A stretch of DNA of 24,973 bases from a virus, in IMG/VR virus record IMGVR_UViG_3300043429_001010, positions 1 through 24,973 of that record; one strand, given 5' to 3'. Position numbers and translations under genes: made by a program. Under the pieces are notes generated by a model that was not told where the DNA came from, searched no databases, and worked only from the letters and a program-made list of their open reading frames with translations. Shown here piece by piece: positions 13,401 through 21,358 of the stretch. Numbering within the stretch: position 1 is the stretch's first letter; each line of letters opens with the position of its first letter.

Positions 13401-16000
13401 AGTTTGGTGGTGCGTCATTCTACTACAGATACTTGACCAAAACTGACCTGACAAATCCCGGTGATGGTAACCTAAATCTCAACAACGGAACATTTGCATC
13501 TGCCACTGTTTTCGTAATCGATTATCAGGATAGATTCTCGACAAATATTGCTTCGTTCCTACAGACCGTTGACGATTCAACATCGTCTATCAAAGGTCAA
13601 GTCAAACTGACAGAAGAGGCGAATAATCTCAACTTTGTCATTTACGCTATCACAGGCACAAGCACATCGAATGTAACTCACTACGAGATTCCTATTTCGT
13701 ATCTGTCTGGTCCTGCGACATCAATTACCAACTTGGCAAACGCTGTCGTATCGTTTGTCGTAACAGGTGACAGAGGTACAACAGGATTTACTGGTTCACA
13801 AGGTTCAACTGGTTTTACTGGTAGCGTAGGATTCACCGGTTCAAAAGGCGATACTGGATTCACCGGCAGTGTTGGATTTACTGGTTCTCAAGGCGCAACA
13901 GGATTTACTGGTTCAATTGGTTTCACCGGCAGTAAAGGTGACACAGGATTCACCGGTAGCGTAGGATTTACTGGCAGTGTAGGATTTACTGGTTCTCAAG
14001 GCGCAACTGGTTTCACTGGTAGCGTAGGATTTACCGGCAGTAAAGGCGATACTGGTTTCACTGGCTCAGTAGGATTCACCGGCAGTAAAGGTGATATCGG
14101 ATTTACCGGCAGTGTAGGATTCACAGGCAGTGTTGGTTTCACCGGTTCAAGAGGCGCCACAGGTTTCACCGGTTCTGTTGGATTTACTGGTTCTCAAGGC
14201 ACAACAGGATTTACCGGTTCGATTGGCGTAACTGGATTTACTGGTAGTATTGGTTTCACTGGTTCTCAAGGCACAACTGGTTTTACTGGTTCGATTGGTG
14301 CAACTGGATTTACAGGTTCAGTAGGATTTACTGGCTCTCAAGGTGCAACTGGATTTACCGGCAGTGTAGGATTTACTGGTAGCGTAGGATTCACCGGTTC
14401 AAGAGGTGATGTTGGTTTCACCGGCAGTAAAGGTGATATTGGATTCACAGGTAGCATAGGATTCACCGGTTCAAAAGGCGACATCGGTTTTACTGGTTCA
14501 CAAGGCACTCAAGGTTTCACTGGTTCGATTGGTGTAACCGGATTTACTGGTTCAGTAGGATTTACTGGCAGTAAAGGTGACACAGGATTTACTGGTTCAG
14601 TAGGATTCACCGGCAGTAAAGGTGATATCGGATTTACTGGTTCACAAGGCGCAACTGGATTTACCGGCAGTGTTGGATTCACCGGTTCAAAAGGCGATAC
14701 AGGATTTACAGGCAGTGTTGGATTTACTGGTTCTGTTGGATTTACTGGTTCTCAAGGTGCAACTGGATTCACAGGTTCAGTAGGTTTCACCGGCAGTAAA
14801 GGCGATACAGGATTTACCGGCAGTGTAGGATTCACAGGCAGTGTTGGTTTCACCGGTAGTAAAGGTGATGTTGGTTTCACCGGTTCACAAGGCACAACAG
14901 GATTTACCGGCAGTGTTGGATTCACTGGCAGTAAAGGTGATACTGGATTCACCGGTTCGATTGGTGCAACAGGATTCACAGGCAGTGTAGGATTTACTGG
15001 TTCTCAAGGTGCAACAGGATTCACAGGTTCGGTTGGTTTCACTGGTTCTCAAGGTACAACAGGATTCACCGGCAGTGTAGGATTTACTGGTAGCGTAGGA
15101 TTCACCGGCAGTAAAGGTGACACAGGATTTACTGGCAGTGTTGGATTTACTGGTTCACAAGGCGCAACTGGATTCACAGGTTCAGTAGGATTTACTGGTA
15201 GTGTTGGATTCACTGGTTCAAAAGGTGACACAGGATTTACCGGTTCAGTAGGATTCACAGGCTCACAAGGCACAACAGGATTTACTGGTTCAGTAGGATT
15301 CACCGGCAGTAAAGGTGATATTGGTTTTACAGGTTCAGTAGGATTTACTGGTTCTCAAGGCGCAACTGGATTTACTGGTTCAGTAGGATTTACTGGTTCG
15401 CGAGGCACAACAGGATTCACCGGCAGTGTCGGTTTCACTGGTTCTGCCGGCCCAACCGGTGGTTCGACCACACAAGTTCTGTATAACAACGCCGGCACAG
15501 CAAGTGGTTCACCTACATTTACATTCAACAACACAACCAACACAGTCAATGTTGCAAACTTGAATGTCACGAATACGGCGACTGTCAATGCAGAATCGTG
15601 GACAGTATCGAACACCGTCAACACAACTATCATTGGTCCCGGTTTTATCACAATTGACGGTCTGCGTGTTGGTTATCGTGATATTCCACCAAACATCCAA
15701 AACGCAACTTACTCAACTGTTGCGGCCGATGCTGGTAAAATGGTTGGTAAAAACAACGCGACCGCATACACATACACGATTGCAAACAACGCAACTGTTC
15801 CGGCTGAAATTGGTACCGCGATTTCGTTCTTCAATGCCAACGCGACAAGTAACTTGACAATCAGTATTGCGGCTTCGGATACAATGTATCTTGCAGGTAC
15901 AACCACAACAGGTTCGCGCACACTGAAACCTTGGGGTTTTGCAACTGCTGTCAAGGTGCAGACAACAATTTGGTTAATTTCAGGTAACGGTCTGGTATAA
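10481..16000 (+). CDS. Giant collagen-like tail fibre protein (1839 aa)
   Basis: The protein begins with [29 protein letters not shown], an N-terminal domain common in phage tail fibres. Three Gly-X-Y shafts follow (residues about 37-244, 370-972 and 1097-1656), separated by two copies of a globular module of about 124 residues (near 246-369 and 973-1096). The module copies begin GGASFYYR and end VSFVV-GDRG, and differ at about 14 positions. The final 180 residues form a cap ending SGNGLV that resembles the cap of the 311-residue fibre protein. The shafts are GFTGSX repeats, nearly proline-free, with Thr in many Y positions and two single-residue register breaks. If extended as a collagen-like triple helix, it would be a very long fibre. 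It is probably a trimeric receptor-binding fibre. The stop overlaps the next start (TAATG), suggesting coupling. Confidence 0.85.
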   Translation: MSALNFPANPTAGDTWTQNGKTYQFNGVSWISIASGFTGSLGYTGSKGDIGYTGSSGPAGSQGALGYTGSKGDLGYTGSKGDLGYTGSKGDTGFTGSKGDIGFTGSQGAVGYTGSVGFTGSKGDTGFTGSIGGTGFAGSKGDVGFTGSVGFTGSAGATGFTGSVGFTGSRGTTGFTGSVGFTGSQGSTGFTGSVGFTGSKGDTGFTGSVGATGFTGSIGFTGSSGGTGFTGSVGFTGSKGADGQFGGASFYYRTLTKTDLTNPGDGNLNLNNATPASATIFVIDYQDRFSSNIESFLRTVDDSTSSIKGQVKLTEEANNQNFIIYAITGTSTANVTHYQIPISYLSGPATTFTNLANAVVSFVVSGDRGDQGFTGSKGDTGFTGSLGFTGSKGDTGFTGSVGFTGSFGATGFTGSVGFTGSQGTTGFTGSVGFTGSKGDTGFTGSVGFAGSQGNIGFTGSVGFTGSKGDIGFTGSQGTTGFTGSVGFTGSKGDIGFTGSQGTQGFTGSIGVTGFTGSIGATGFTGSIGATGFTGSQGATGFTGSVGFTGSIGVTGFTGSQGTTGFTGSVGFTGSKGDTGFTGSIGVTGFSGSVGFTGSLGFTGSQGAGFTGSKGDTGFTGSVGFTGSKGADGVLGGDGFTGSVGFTGSQGTTGFTGSRGDTGFTGSIGFTGSQGAGFTGSKGDTGTTGFTGSVGFTGSQGTTGFTGSIGTTGFTGSVGATGFTGSIGVTGFTGSVGFTGSQGTTGFTGSVGFTGSKGDIGFTGSIGFTGSQGATGFTGSVGFTGSKGDIGFTGSQGATGFTGSLGFTGSKGDVGFTGSQGATGFTGSLGFTGSQGATGFTGSVGFTGSKGDVGFTGSVGFTGSVGFTGSKGDTGFTGSVGFTGSQGATGFTGSVGFTGSVGFTGSQGTTGFTGSIGVTGFTGSVGFTGSKGDTGFTGSVGFTGSQGATGFTGSIGVTGFTGSIGFTGSKGADGQFGGASFYYRYLTKTDLTNPGDGNLNLNNGTFASATVFVIDYQDRFSTNIASFLQTVDDSTSSIKGQVKLTEEANNLNFVIYAITGTSTSNVTHYEIPISYLSGPATSITNLANAVVSFVVTGDRGTTGFTGSQGSTGFTGSVGFTGSKGDTGFTGSVGFTGSQGATGFTGSIGFTGSKGDTGFTGSVGFTGSVGFTGSQGATGFTGSVGFTGSKGDTGFTGSVGFTGSKGDIGFTGSVGFTGSVGFTGSRGATGFTGSVGFTGSQGTTGFTGSIGVTGFTGSIGFTGSQGTTGFTGSIGATGFTGSVGFTGSQGATGFTGSVGFTGSVGFTGSRGDVGFTGSKGDIGFTGSIGFTGSKGDIGFTGSQGTQGFTGSIGVTGFTGSVGFTGSKGDTGFTGSVGFTGSKGDIGFTGSQGATGFTGSVGFTGSKGDTGFTGSVGFTGSVGFTGSQGATGFTGSVGFTGSKGDTGFTGSVGFTGSVGFTGSKGDVGFTGSQGTTGFTGSVGFTGSKGDTGFTGSIGATGFTGSVGFTGSQGATGFTGSVGFTGSQGTTGFTGSVGFTGSVGFTGSKGDTGFTGSVGFTGSQGATGFTGSVGFTGSVGFTGSKGDTGFTGSVGFTGSQGTTGFTGSVGFTGSKGDIGFTGSVGFTGSQGATGFTGSVGFTGSRGTTGFTGSVGFTGSAGPTGGSTTQVLYNNAGTASGSPTFTFNNTTNTVNVANLNVTNTATVNAESWTVSNTVNTTIIGPGFITIDGLRVGYRDIPPNIQNATYSTVAADAGKMVGKNNATAYTYTIANNATVPAEIGTAISFFNANATSNLTISIAASDTMYLAGTTTTGSRTLKPWGFATAVKVQTTIWLISGNGLV
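10589..11214 (+). repeat. Gly-X-Y coding repeat, shaft 1 of the 1839-aa fibre
   Basis: The array starts with GYT-rich triplets (GYTGSKGDL) and shifts to GFTGSX units. It contains the only proline of this shaft (GPA). It ends at the first globular module. Confidence 0.9.
11215..11587 (+). repeat. Globular module, copy 1, in the 1839-aa fibre
   Basis: This is a non-collagen module of about 124 residues, running from [15 protein letters not shown] to [11 protein letters not shown]. It is repeated at 13399-13770. The two copies match at about 110 residues, while many codons differ synonymously. It may serve as a trimerisation knob or receptor-contact domain along the shaft. Confidence 0.85.
11588..13396 (+). 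repeat. Gly-X-Y coding repeat, shaft 2 of the 1839-aa fibre
   Basis: At about 1.8 kb this is the longest repeat array in the window. GFTGSX units are mixed with GDT, GDI, GTT, GAT and GVT. Register breaks occur at 12296-12301 and 12500-12505, both GAG after GSQ. Blocks of 30 bases or more recur within the array and in the 1525-aa fibre gene. Confidence 0.9.
13399..13770 (+). repeat. Globular module, copy 2, in the 1839-aa fibre
   Basis: This is the second copy of the module at 11215-11587, from [15 protein letters not shown] to [11 protein letters not shown]. It is flanked, like copy 1, by GSKGADGQF on the left and GDRG on the right, so the duplication unit probably included part of the shaft. 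Confidence 0.85.
13771..15450 (+). repeat. Gly-X-Y coding repeat, shaft 3 of the 1839-aa fibre
   Basis: About 560 residues of GFTGSX units with regular Gly-X-Y register; no single-residue break was noticed in this shaft. It runs into the C-terminal cap through [10 protein letters not shown]. Confidence 0.9.
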
Positions 16001-16665
16001 TGAGCGCAGTTCAACAAGCCACACTGATGAATCAAGATGCTGTTGCCGCAATCTCAATGAGTTTCGTCACATCAACTTCATCGACCACAACCAGTCATAC
16101 AGTCAGCGCATCAGCACAAGCTGGTGACATTGCAATTATTCATATGGCGGCCAACGGTTCTGGCGGTTACGCCGGCGCGCCGCCAGCAGGATGGTCTAAC
16201 ACAACATATGCGCGTACAACAACAGGTACGGGTGCGGTCTGGGGGTCTTTTGCGTGGAAACAATTGGTATCAGGTGACATCGGTGCAACATTGACCGGTT
16301 TGCCAACAGGCGGTGGTTGGGGCAACAGTGTTATTGCATATTTCCGACCATCAAAAGCAATCACCGCGAACTCTGTTGTCGGCACACCAAACCAAGAAGC
16401 TTCCAATGGTGCGCCAGCCACACAAAGTAACAATGTGCTGACATCCAATGTTCCACCCAACATATTGGTTGCGGGATATATCTCAAACGGTACAATTACT
16501 GCGCGAACTTCTTCTGTAACAATGACTGAAATTGTACAGAGAACCAACAATGTGTACTTAAAATACAAAATATACAACATCGGCGATACTCTAGAAAACT
16601 CTACGGTGAGCATGGCCGACTTTGGTAACAATATGTTACATTCGTTTTACCTAACAATATCCTAA
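16000..16665 (+). CDS. Probable virion-surface beta protein of the fibre cluster (221 aa)
   Basis: The protein has 221 residues, mostly small and polar, with a beta-sandwich look: SHTVSASAQAGDIAIIHMAANG, then APPAGWSNTTYAR, GSFAWKQLVSGD and a C-terminal NNMLHSFYLTIS. The sequence 'AGDIAIIHMA...PPAGW' followed by 'FAWKQLVSGD' is a layout I know from phage and prophage proteins of unknown function near tail fibres, often with carbohydrate-binding-like folds. No membrane span or signal peptide is evident. Its start shares a base with the stop of the giant fibre gene, so it is probably made with it and may be a fibre tip, receptor-binding or accessory protein. Confidence 0.7.
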   Translation: MSAVQQATLMNQDAVAAISMSFVTSTSSTTTSHTVSASAQAGDIAIIHMAANGSGGYAGAPPAGWSNTTYARTTTGTGAVWGSFAWKQLVSGDIGATLTGLPTGGGWGNSVIAYFRPSKAITANSVVGTPNQEASNGAPATQSNNVLTSNVPPNILVAGYISNGTITARTSSVTMTEIVQRTNNVYLKYKIYNIGDTLENSTVSMADFGNNMLHSFYLTIS

Positions 16666-16674
16666 GGATTAGAA

Positions 16675-17001
16675 ATGAGCAGAACACTCACAACAGAAAA
16701 TGCAACGGTCAAAAGAGAACTTGTTTCTCCTACGACTGTTATCAATTGGGATCCACTTTCGAATAGTGGCACATTAATGTTTCAGATGCAAGAAATGATT
16801 TATGTGAATGACCAGTTCATCAAGTCTGCACCAGTCAACAATATTTCAATGACCATTCAAGAGTTGGTTTCCAGAACATACACGGTAGAGGTAGAACCGG
16901 GAGTTTTTGTTGATGTGCCCGGTGGTTTGATTATGTTGGCGTTCAAGAAAGCATTTGAAGAAACCGTAACACTAAACAATCTAGGTTATCCTGTAGCATA
17001 A
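16675..17001 (+). CDS. Hypothetical phage protein (108 aa)
   Basis: This is a 108-residue protein that I cannot assign to a family. Visible features are MFQMQEMIYVNDQFIKSA, a conserved-looking central segment, and VEVEPGVFVDVPGGLIMLAFKKAFEETV, which predicts a strand followed by a helix. A well-placed AAGGA lies seven bases before the ATG and overlaps the preceding stop. The stop shares a base with the next start (TAATG). Its location between fibre and adhesin genes suggests a small virion or fibre assembly protein; nothing in the sequence proves this. Confidence 0.7.
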   Translation: MSRTLTTENATVKRELVSPTTVINWDPLSNSGTLMFQMQEMIYVNDQFIKSAPVNNISMTIQELVSRTYTVEVEPGVFVDVPGGLIMLAFKKAFEETVTLNNLGYPVA

Positions 17002-17594
17002 TGCCAGTTACATTCACCAATCTGCGTATTCGACAGTCTGCATTTACATTTACTCCGGTCACCCGCACATACACATCAGGCACAGGCGCCACTGAAACTG
17101 CACCAGCGGGCGCGACCAATGTGATTATTGCAGTTTGGGGTGGCGGCGGCGGCGGTGCAGGCGGATGGTTTTCTGATGTTGATGAATCCGGCGGCGGCGG
17201 TGGCGCCGGTGGATATAGTGAAACTTCTGTTGCTATTTCTGGTGGTCAAACACTGACATATACAGTTGGTGCTTTTGGTGGTGGCGGCATTCCGGACGGC
17301 GGACCGGGTGTCGCCGGCGGCAACTCTTCGGTTTCGAGTGGCACAAAATCAATAACTACGATGACAGCTGTTGGTGGTGGTGGCGGCCTTCAATTGTCCG
17401 GCGGCACCGGCGGTACTGCTAGTGGCGGCACAACAACCAATACAACCGGCGGAAGTGGCGACATTGGTTCCGGTGGTGCGCCTGTAGTTGGATGGAACTC
17501 GAATGCTGCCGGTGACGGCGGCCTCGGCGGATTTGGATTCTCTTCATCCGGCGTTGACGGCGCCACGGGTCAAATCATTTTCTACTACACATAA
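17001..17594 (+). CDS. Glycine-rich putative adhesin / tail fibre tip protein (197 aa)
   Basis: The protein is dominated by glycine-rich loops: AVWGGGGGGAGGWFSDVDES, GGGGGAGGYSETS, GGGGGLQLSGGTGG and TGGSGDIGSGGAP, between short strands such as TLTYTVGA and the end GQIIFYYT. Runs of polyglycine between beta strands are known from gp38-type adhesins of T-even phages and from other phage receptor-binding tips, where they form packed polyglycine II layers with variable loops. The N-terminal YTSGTGATETAPAGATNVIIAVWG is a typical entry to such glycine-rich phage domains. It is likely to be exposed on the virion and to contribute to host range. The coding sequence is visibly more GGC-rich than its neighbours, because of the glycine runs. 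Confidence 0.75.
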   Translation: MPVTFTNLRIRQSAFTFTPVTRTYTSGTGATETAPAGATNVIIAVWGGGGGGAGGWFSDVDESGGGGGAGGYSETSVAISGGQTLTYTVGAFGGGGIPDGGPGVAGGNSSVSSGTKSITTMTAVGGGGGLQLSGGTGGTASGGTTTNTTGGSGDIGSGGAPVVGWNSNAAGDGGLGGFGFSSSGVDGATGQIIFYYT

Positions 17595-17601
17595 TCCATG
17601 C

Positions 17602-17612
17602 CTAAATAAAAG
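17602..17612 (+). promoter_or_regulatory. CTAAATAAAAG motif before gp13, possible late promoter
   Basis: The motif lies 19 bases before the gp13 start, in the gap between the adhesin gene and the neck genes, and is identical to that at 5778-5788. An AGGAA ribosome binding site follows at 17620-17624. It is placed to drive the head-neck-terminase block. Confidence 0.4.
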
Positions 17613-17631
17613 ATAATTCAGGAATACTACA

Positions 17632-18588
17632 ATGGCTAAACCAACAACACGCAAACAATTCAAAGATTACTGCCTACGCCGTCTGGGTTGGCCAGTTATT
17701 GATATCAATGTGGATGACGACCAAGTAGAAGACAGAATTGACGATGCTATTCAGTTTTTCCACGACTATCACTTCGATGGCTGTGAAAAAATTTACATGA
17801 AGCACAAGTTCACACAAGAAGACATTGACCGTCGTTGGATTTACTGTCCTGACCCAATCATCTTTGTGACCGCGGTTCTTCCATTTGACGATTCGAACTC
17901 TTCTATCAATATGTTCGACTTGCGTTACCAATTGCGATTGCATGACCTGTATGACTTTACTTCGGTATCATATGTGTCATATGAAATCACCATGCAACAC
18001 ATCCGCACACTGAATCTGTTGTTCTCGGGTACACCACAATTCCGTTTCAATCGTCACCAGAATAAACTGTTTCTTGATATCGACTGGTCACGCGATGCAA
18101 CCGTCGGAGAATATGTAATCATCGAGTGTTACCGTTCGCTTGCACCGGACTCGGTTACTCTTTCTGGTGTTGTTACTGGCGGAACAGGAACCAAAACTCT
18201 GACCGGCACCGGCACCGCATTTGACCAAGAAATCATCGAAAACGATTTTATCACACTCGCTGATGGTCAAGAAGTACAAGTGCGAACCATCAATTCACCG
18301 ACCGAGGTTGTATTGACCAATGCACTGACGGCAGATGTCAACGATGTGACGATGACAAAAGCAGGCGCGTCTGATGTGTGGAATGACCGATTCTTGAAAC
18401 AGTACGCAACCGCGAAAATCAAATATCAGTGGGGTTCGAATCTAAGTAAGTTCGCCGGCATTCAATTGCCAGGCGGTGTGACTCTGGATGGTCCAAGAAT
18501 CATGACAGAGGCGCAAGCCGAGATTGACAAGATTGAAGAAGAAATGCAAGTGTACAATGTTCTGCCTAACGAAATCATGATGGGTTGA
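17632..18588 (+). CDS. 13: gp13-like neck protein (head completion)
   Basis: The N-terminal 165 residues follow the T4 gp13 family of marine T4-like phages: TTRKQFKDYCLRRLGWPVIDINVDDDQVEDRIDDAIQFFHDYHFDG. In T4, gp13 forms part of the neck that closes the filled head and receives the tail. The C-terminal part (DVWNDRFLKQYATAKIKYQWG ... QLPGGVTLDG) also fits. Between them, residues about 172-246 are a beta-rich insert (GTKTLTGTGTAFDQ ... FITLADGQEVQVRTINSPTEVVLTNAL) that looks like an added domain. The length of 318 residues is close to T4 gp13 (309). The AGGAA at 17620-17624 supports the start. It is followed one base later by gp14. Confidence 0.9.
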   Translation: MAKPTTRKQFKDYCLRRLGWPVIDINVDDDQVEDRIDDAIQFFHDYHFDGCEKIYMKHKFTQEDIDRRWIYCPDPIIFVTAVLPFDDSNSSINMFDLRYQLRLHDLYDFTSVSYVSYEITMQHIRTLNLLFSGTPQFRFNRHQNKLFLDIDWSRDATVGEYVIIECYRSLAPDSVTLSGVVTGGTGTKTLTGTGTAFDQEIIENDFITLADGQEVQVRTINSPTEVVLTNALTADVNDVTMTKAGASDVWNDRFLKQYATAKIKYQWGSNLSKFAGIQLPGGVTLDGPRIMTEAQAEIDKIEEEMQVYNVLPNEIMMG

Positions 18589-18589
18589 T

Positions 18590-19474
18590 ATGTCCACCAA
18601 TCTGTACTTCAACAACTATCCGAAGAACATCACATCGGAACAATTACTGGTCGAAGACTTGGTAATCGAAGCTATGCAGATGCATGGTATGGATGTGTAT
18701 TATATGCCACGCACATCACGCGATGAAGTGGACTATATCTTTGGTGAAGACCCATTGAAACAGTACACTCGCGCATACCCAATTGAAATGTATCTTGAAA
18801 ATGTTACGGGTATGGAAGGCGAACAGGACTTCATTTCAAAATTTGGTCTTGAAATCCGAGATGAAATCACAATGCTGGTTTCTCGCCGCAGATTCAAGTC
18901 AATTGTACCACAGGTCAGACCAAAAGAAGGCGACCTGATTTATGTTCCTCTGGTTGACGGTTTCTTTGAACTTGTTTTTGCTGAACACGAAAACGAACAA
19001 TCGATGTTCTACTCTTTGGGTCGCGGTCGTGGCGGCAACATCTATGTCTATGCACTGAAACTGAAACAATTCGTTTTCTCTAACGAAATTGTCAACACAG
19101 GAATCGAAGCCATCGACAACAATATCCGTGATTACTACTCACGCAAGAACTTCGTTTTGGGTTCCGTATCTGGTCGATTCCTCAATGACGAAATCATTTA
19201 TCAAGGTGCGTCACTTGCAACTGCAAACGCGCAAGCATTGGTTCACGATTTCCATCCATCGACAGATATCGATGTTTACCGCATCCAAGGTCTGTTCAAG
19301 AATGGTCAGACCATCAGAGGTAACACATCTAATGCAAGTGCGACAATCATTGTAAATTCAGATGCGCCATCAATGAATACCGTATTCGAAGACATTCAAG
19401 ACAATGCACGAATCGAAGCAGAGTCAATTAATCTGATTGACTTCTCCGAAACAAACCCGTTTGGTGACCCATAA
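18590..19474 (+). CDS. 14: gp14-like neck protein (head completion)
   Basis: The sequence begins STNLYFNNYPKNITSEQLLVEDLVIEAMQMHGMDVYYMPRTSRDEVDYIFGED, recognisable as the gp14 neck protein, the partner of gp13 in T4. Length is 294 residues against 256 in T4. The middle (KEGDLIYVPLVDGFFELVFAEHENEQSMFYSLGRG) is family-like. Near the C terminus a segment of the type IQGLFKNGQTIRGNTSNASATI may be a small beta extension, and the protein ends in acidic SETNPFGDP. It follows gp13 directly and its stop shares a base with the gp15 start (TAATG), consistent with translation in one block. Confidence 0.9.
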   Translation: MSTNLYFNNYPKNITSEQLLVEDLVIEAMQMHGMDVYYMPRTSRDEVDYIFGEDPLKQYTRAYPIEMYLENVTGMEGEQDFISKFGLEIRDEITMLVSRRRFKSIVPQVRPKEGDLIYVPLVDGFFELVFAEHENEQSMFYSLGRGRGGNIYVYALKLKQFVFSNEIVNTGIEAIDNNIRDYYSRKNFVLGSVSGRFLNDEIIYQGASLATANAQALVHDFHPSTDIDVYRIQGLFKNGQTIRGNTSNASATIIVNSDAPSMNTVFEDIQDNARIEAESINLIDFSETNPFGDP

Positions 19475-20502
19475 TGTTAGGTAACAATCATTTTTACAAT
19501 CGAACTATTCGAAAACTGGTCGTTGCATTCGGTTCGATTTTCAATGACATCGAGGTTCGCCGCTTCAAGAAAGACGGCACAACTCCGTCAAAAGAGAGAT
19601 TCAAAGTTCCTCTTGTTTACGGACCAAAAGAAAAGTATCTGACACTGATTACTTCCGACCCGACAAACACCAAATCGATTAATGTTTTGGTGCCACGCAT
19701 TTCGTTTTCGTTGGATAGTCTGACATACGATATGTCTCGCAAACAAATGTCCACTTTGCAGAATTTTTCATTCACAGATGCAGGTGGTTTGAAAACGCAG
19801 TATGCACCGATTCCGTATAATTTTGAATTTTCGGTTTCAATCTATGTGCGCAACACCGAAGATGGTACACAGATTCTAGAGCAGATTCTTCCGTTCTTCA
19901 CACCAGACTACACAATGACACTGAACTTGAATCCTGAAATGTCACAGAAGTACGATATTCCTGTCATTCTCAATTCAGTATCAACCATGGTTGATTATGA
20001 AGGCGACACATCAACCTCGCGACTGATTATTTGGGATTTGTCTTTCACCATGAAAGGTTTCATTTACCCACCTGTCAAAGGTGGTGTTGATGAAGATGGT
20101 GAGTCAAACGGAACAAGAAGAGGTGTGATTCGCCGCGCGAATACCAACTTCTATCTAATGGCAGAAGAAAAAAGTTCGGCACAGAAAGTCTATGTCGATT
20201 CCGCAAATGGATTCGGTGTATTCGCAACGGGAGAAACGGTGCGAGTTGCTGATGGCAGTGCTGTAGGAAAAGTTGCGTATTTTGCCAACAACAGTACCGG
20301 AGTACTTGTTGTCGAAGAAATGAACGGATTCTTGAATGTCGGTGATACACTCATCGGCGATTATACAAATTCTAAATACACCATATCAACGATTGATTTG
20401 GTTCCTTACAGAGCAGTTGCGATTGTCGTGGAACCAGACCCGTTCAGTGCAAACGTTGATGATGACTATGGATACACAGAAACAATTGTTGAATACACAT
20501 GA
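19474..20502 (+). CDS. 15: gp15-like proximal tail sheath stabiliser (tail terminator)
   Basis: The start NNHFYNRTIRKLVVAFGSIFNDIEVRRF and the core KERFKVPLVYGPKEKYL...VPRISFSLDSLTYDMSRKQ are typical of gp15, which in T4 caps the finished tail tube and sheath and connects the tail to the neck. The family core ends near FTMKGFIYPPV. After it comes a beta-rich extension (VYVDSANGFGVFATGETVRVADGSAVGKVAYF ... NVGDTLIG) and a C-terminal DDDYGYTETIVEYT. Length is 342 residues against 272 in T4, the excess being in this extension. Gene order between gp14 and gp16 matches T4. It overlaps gp16 by four bases (ATGA). Confidence 0.9.
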   Translation: MLGNNHFYNRTIRKLVVAFGSIFNDIEVRRFKKDGTTPSKERFKVPLVYGPKEKYLTLITSDPTNTKSINVLVPRISFSLDSLTYDMSRKQMSTLQNFSFTDAGGLKTQYAPIPYNFEFSVSIYVRNTEDGTQILEQILPFFTPDYTMTLNLNPEMSQKYDIPVILNSVSTMVDYEGDTSTSRLIIWDLSFTMKGFIYPPVKGGVDEDGESNGTRRGVIRRANTNFYLMAEEKSSAQKVYVDSANGFGVFATGETVRVADGSAVGKVAYFANNSTGVLVVEEMNGFLNVGDTLIGDYTNSKYTISTIDLVPYRAVAIVVEPDPFSANVDDDYGYTETIVEYT

Positions 20503-20921
20503 GTAAAGTTGAGAAAAGTTTATCTGATATGTTCAATCTGGATGCAATGCTTCCGCCGGAAGTAATAGAAGCACAACCAGTAGAACCAGAACAAAGTCGT
20601 GATGTCGTTGATGACTCAGAGTTTGCTAGAAAGAACATTCGCGAACTTCTTGAGAAAGGCGGTGTTGCAATGGAAAGACTGATGGCGGTCGCCAAAGAAT
20701 CCGAGAAGTCAAGAGACTATGAAGTTCTTGGCACACTCATCAAAAACCTGTCCGACCTAAATAAGGACTTAATGGAAATCCACAAAAAGGAGAAAGAATT
20801 GACTCCTTTGAATGGCGGCCAACAAAAGAAATTGGGCAATGGTGTTAATGTCGATAAGGCAATTTTTGTCGGTACAACAACCGAACTCGTCAAACTACTG
20901 AAAGAAAAACCACAGGAATAA
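20499..20921 (+). CDS. 16: gp16-like terminase small subunit
   Basis: The 140-residue protein lies in the T4 position of gp16, between gp15 and gp17, and its features fit: an acidic, proline-bearing N-terminal third (LPPEVIEAQPVEPEQSRD) and a helical middle with coiled-coil spacing (ARKNIRELLEKGGVAMERLM, SEKSRDYEVLGTLIKNLSDL, NKDLMEIHKKEKELT). In T4 this subunit forms oligomers that recognise DNA and regulate the gp17 ATPase during packaging. T4 gp16 is 164 residues; this form is shorter. The start overlaps the gp15 stop by four bases. It is separated from gp17 by the Dps-like gene, which is unusual. Confidence 0.85.
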   Translation: MSKVEKSLSDMFNLDAMLPPEVIEAQPVEPEQSRDVVDDSEFARKNIRELLEKGGVAMERLMAVAKESEKSRDYEVLGTLIKNLSDLNKDLMEIHKKEKELTPLNGGQQKKLGNGVNVDKAIFVGTTTELVKLLKEKPQE

Positions 20922-20923
20922 AA

Positions 20924-21358
20924 ATGGAAACTCTAATCGAACTGATGAAGAAATTGCTGGCAGACGAATATGCCATGTATCTGAAAACACAAAACTATCA
21001 CTGGAATGTTGAAGGTCCAGACTTCCCACAATATCACGCATTCTTTGGTGACCTGTATGCCGAATTGGCAGTTGCGATTGACCAGACCGCAGAACAAATC
21101 CGCGCACTGGGTGCATACGCGCCAGGCTCTTTCAAGAGATTTGCAGAATTGACCGAAGTCGAAGATGAGTTGAACATTCCACAAAGCAGTCAAATGGTTG
21201 CAAACCTGATTGGTGACAATCAAACAATTCTTGACACACTATTGATGGCAACAAAACTGGCAGAGAACTTTGAAAAAAGAGGTCTCGTAAATTTCCTTGA
21301 AGGCAGATTAGATATTCACAGCAAACACGCTTGGATGCTTAAATCGATTGTAAAATAA
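20924..21358 (+). CDS. Dps/ferritin-like protein
   Basis: The 144-residue protein matches the Dps family: a helical bundle with NYHWNVEGPDFPQYHAFFGDLY followed by DQTAEQIRALG. The ferroxidase ligands of Dps are all present with correct spacing: H26, H38, D53 and E57 (the +12, +27, +31 pattern of H31, H43, D58, E62 in Listeria Dps). Dps proteins form 12-subunit shells that oxidise and store iron and remove peroxide; many also bind DNA. The basic N-terminal tail of E. coli Dps is missing, so DNA binding by that route is less likely. It has an AGGAA before its ATG and lies two bases after gp16, and its stop shares a base with the gp17 start (TAATG). It would therefore be made with the packaging proteins, late in infection. 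Confidence 0.9.
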   Translation: METLIELMKKLLADEYAMYLKTQNYHWNVEGPDFPQYHAFFGDLYAELAVAIDQTAEQIRALGAYAPGSFKRFAELTEVEDELNIPQSSQMVANLIGDNQTILDTLLMATKLAENFEKRGLVNFLEGRLDIHSKHAWMLKSIVK

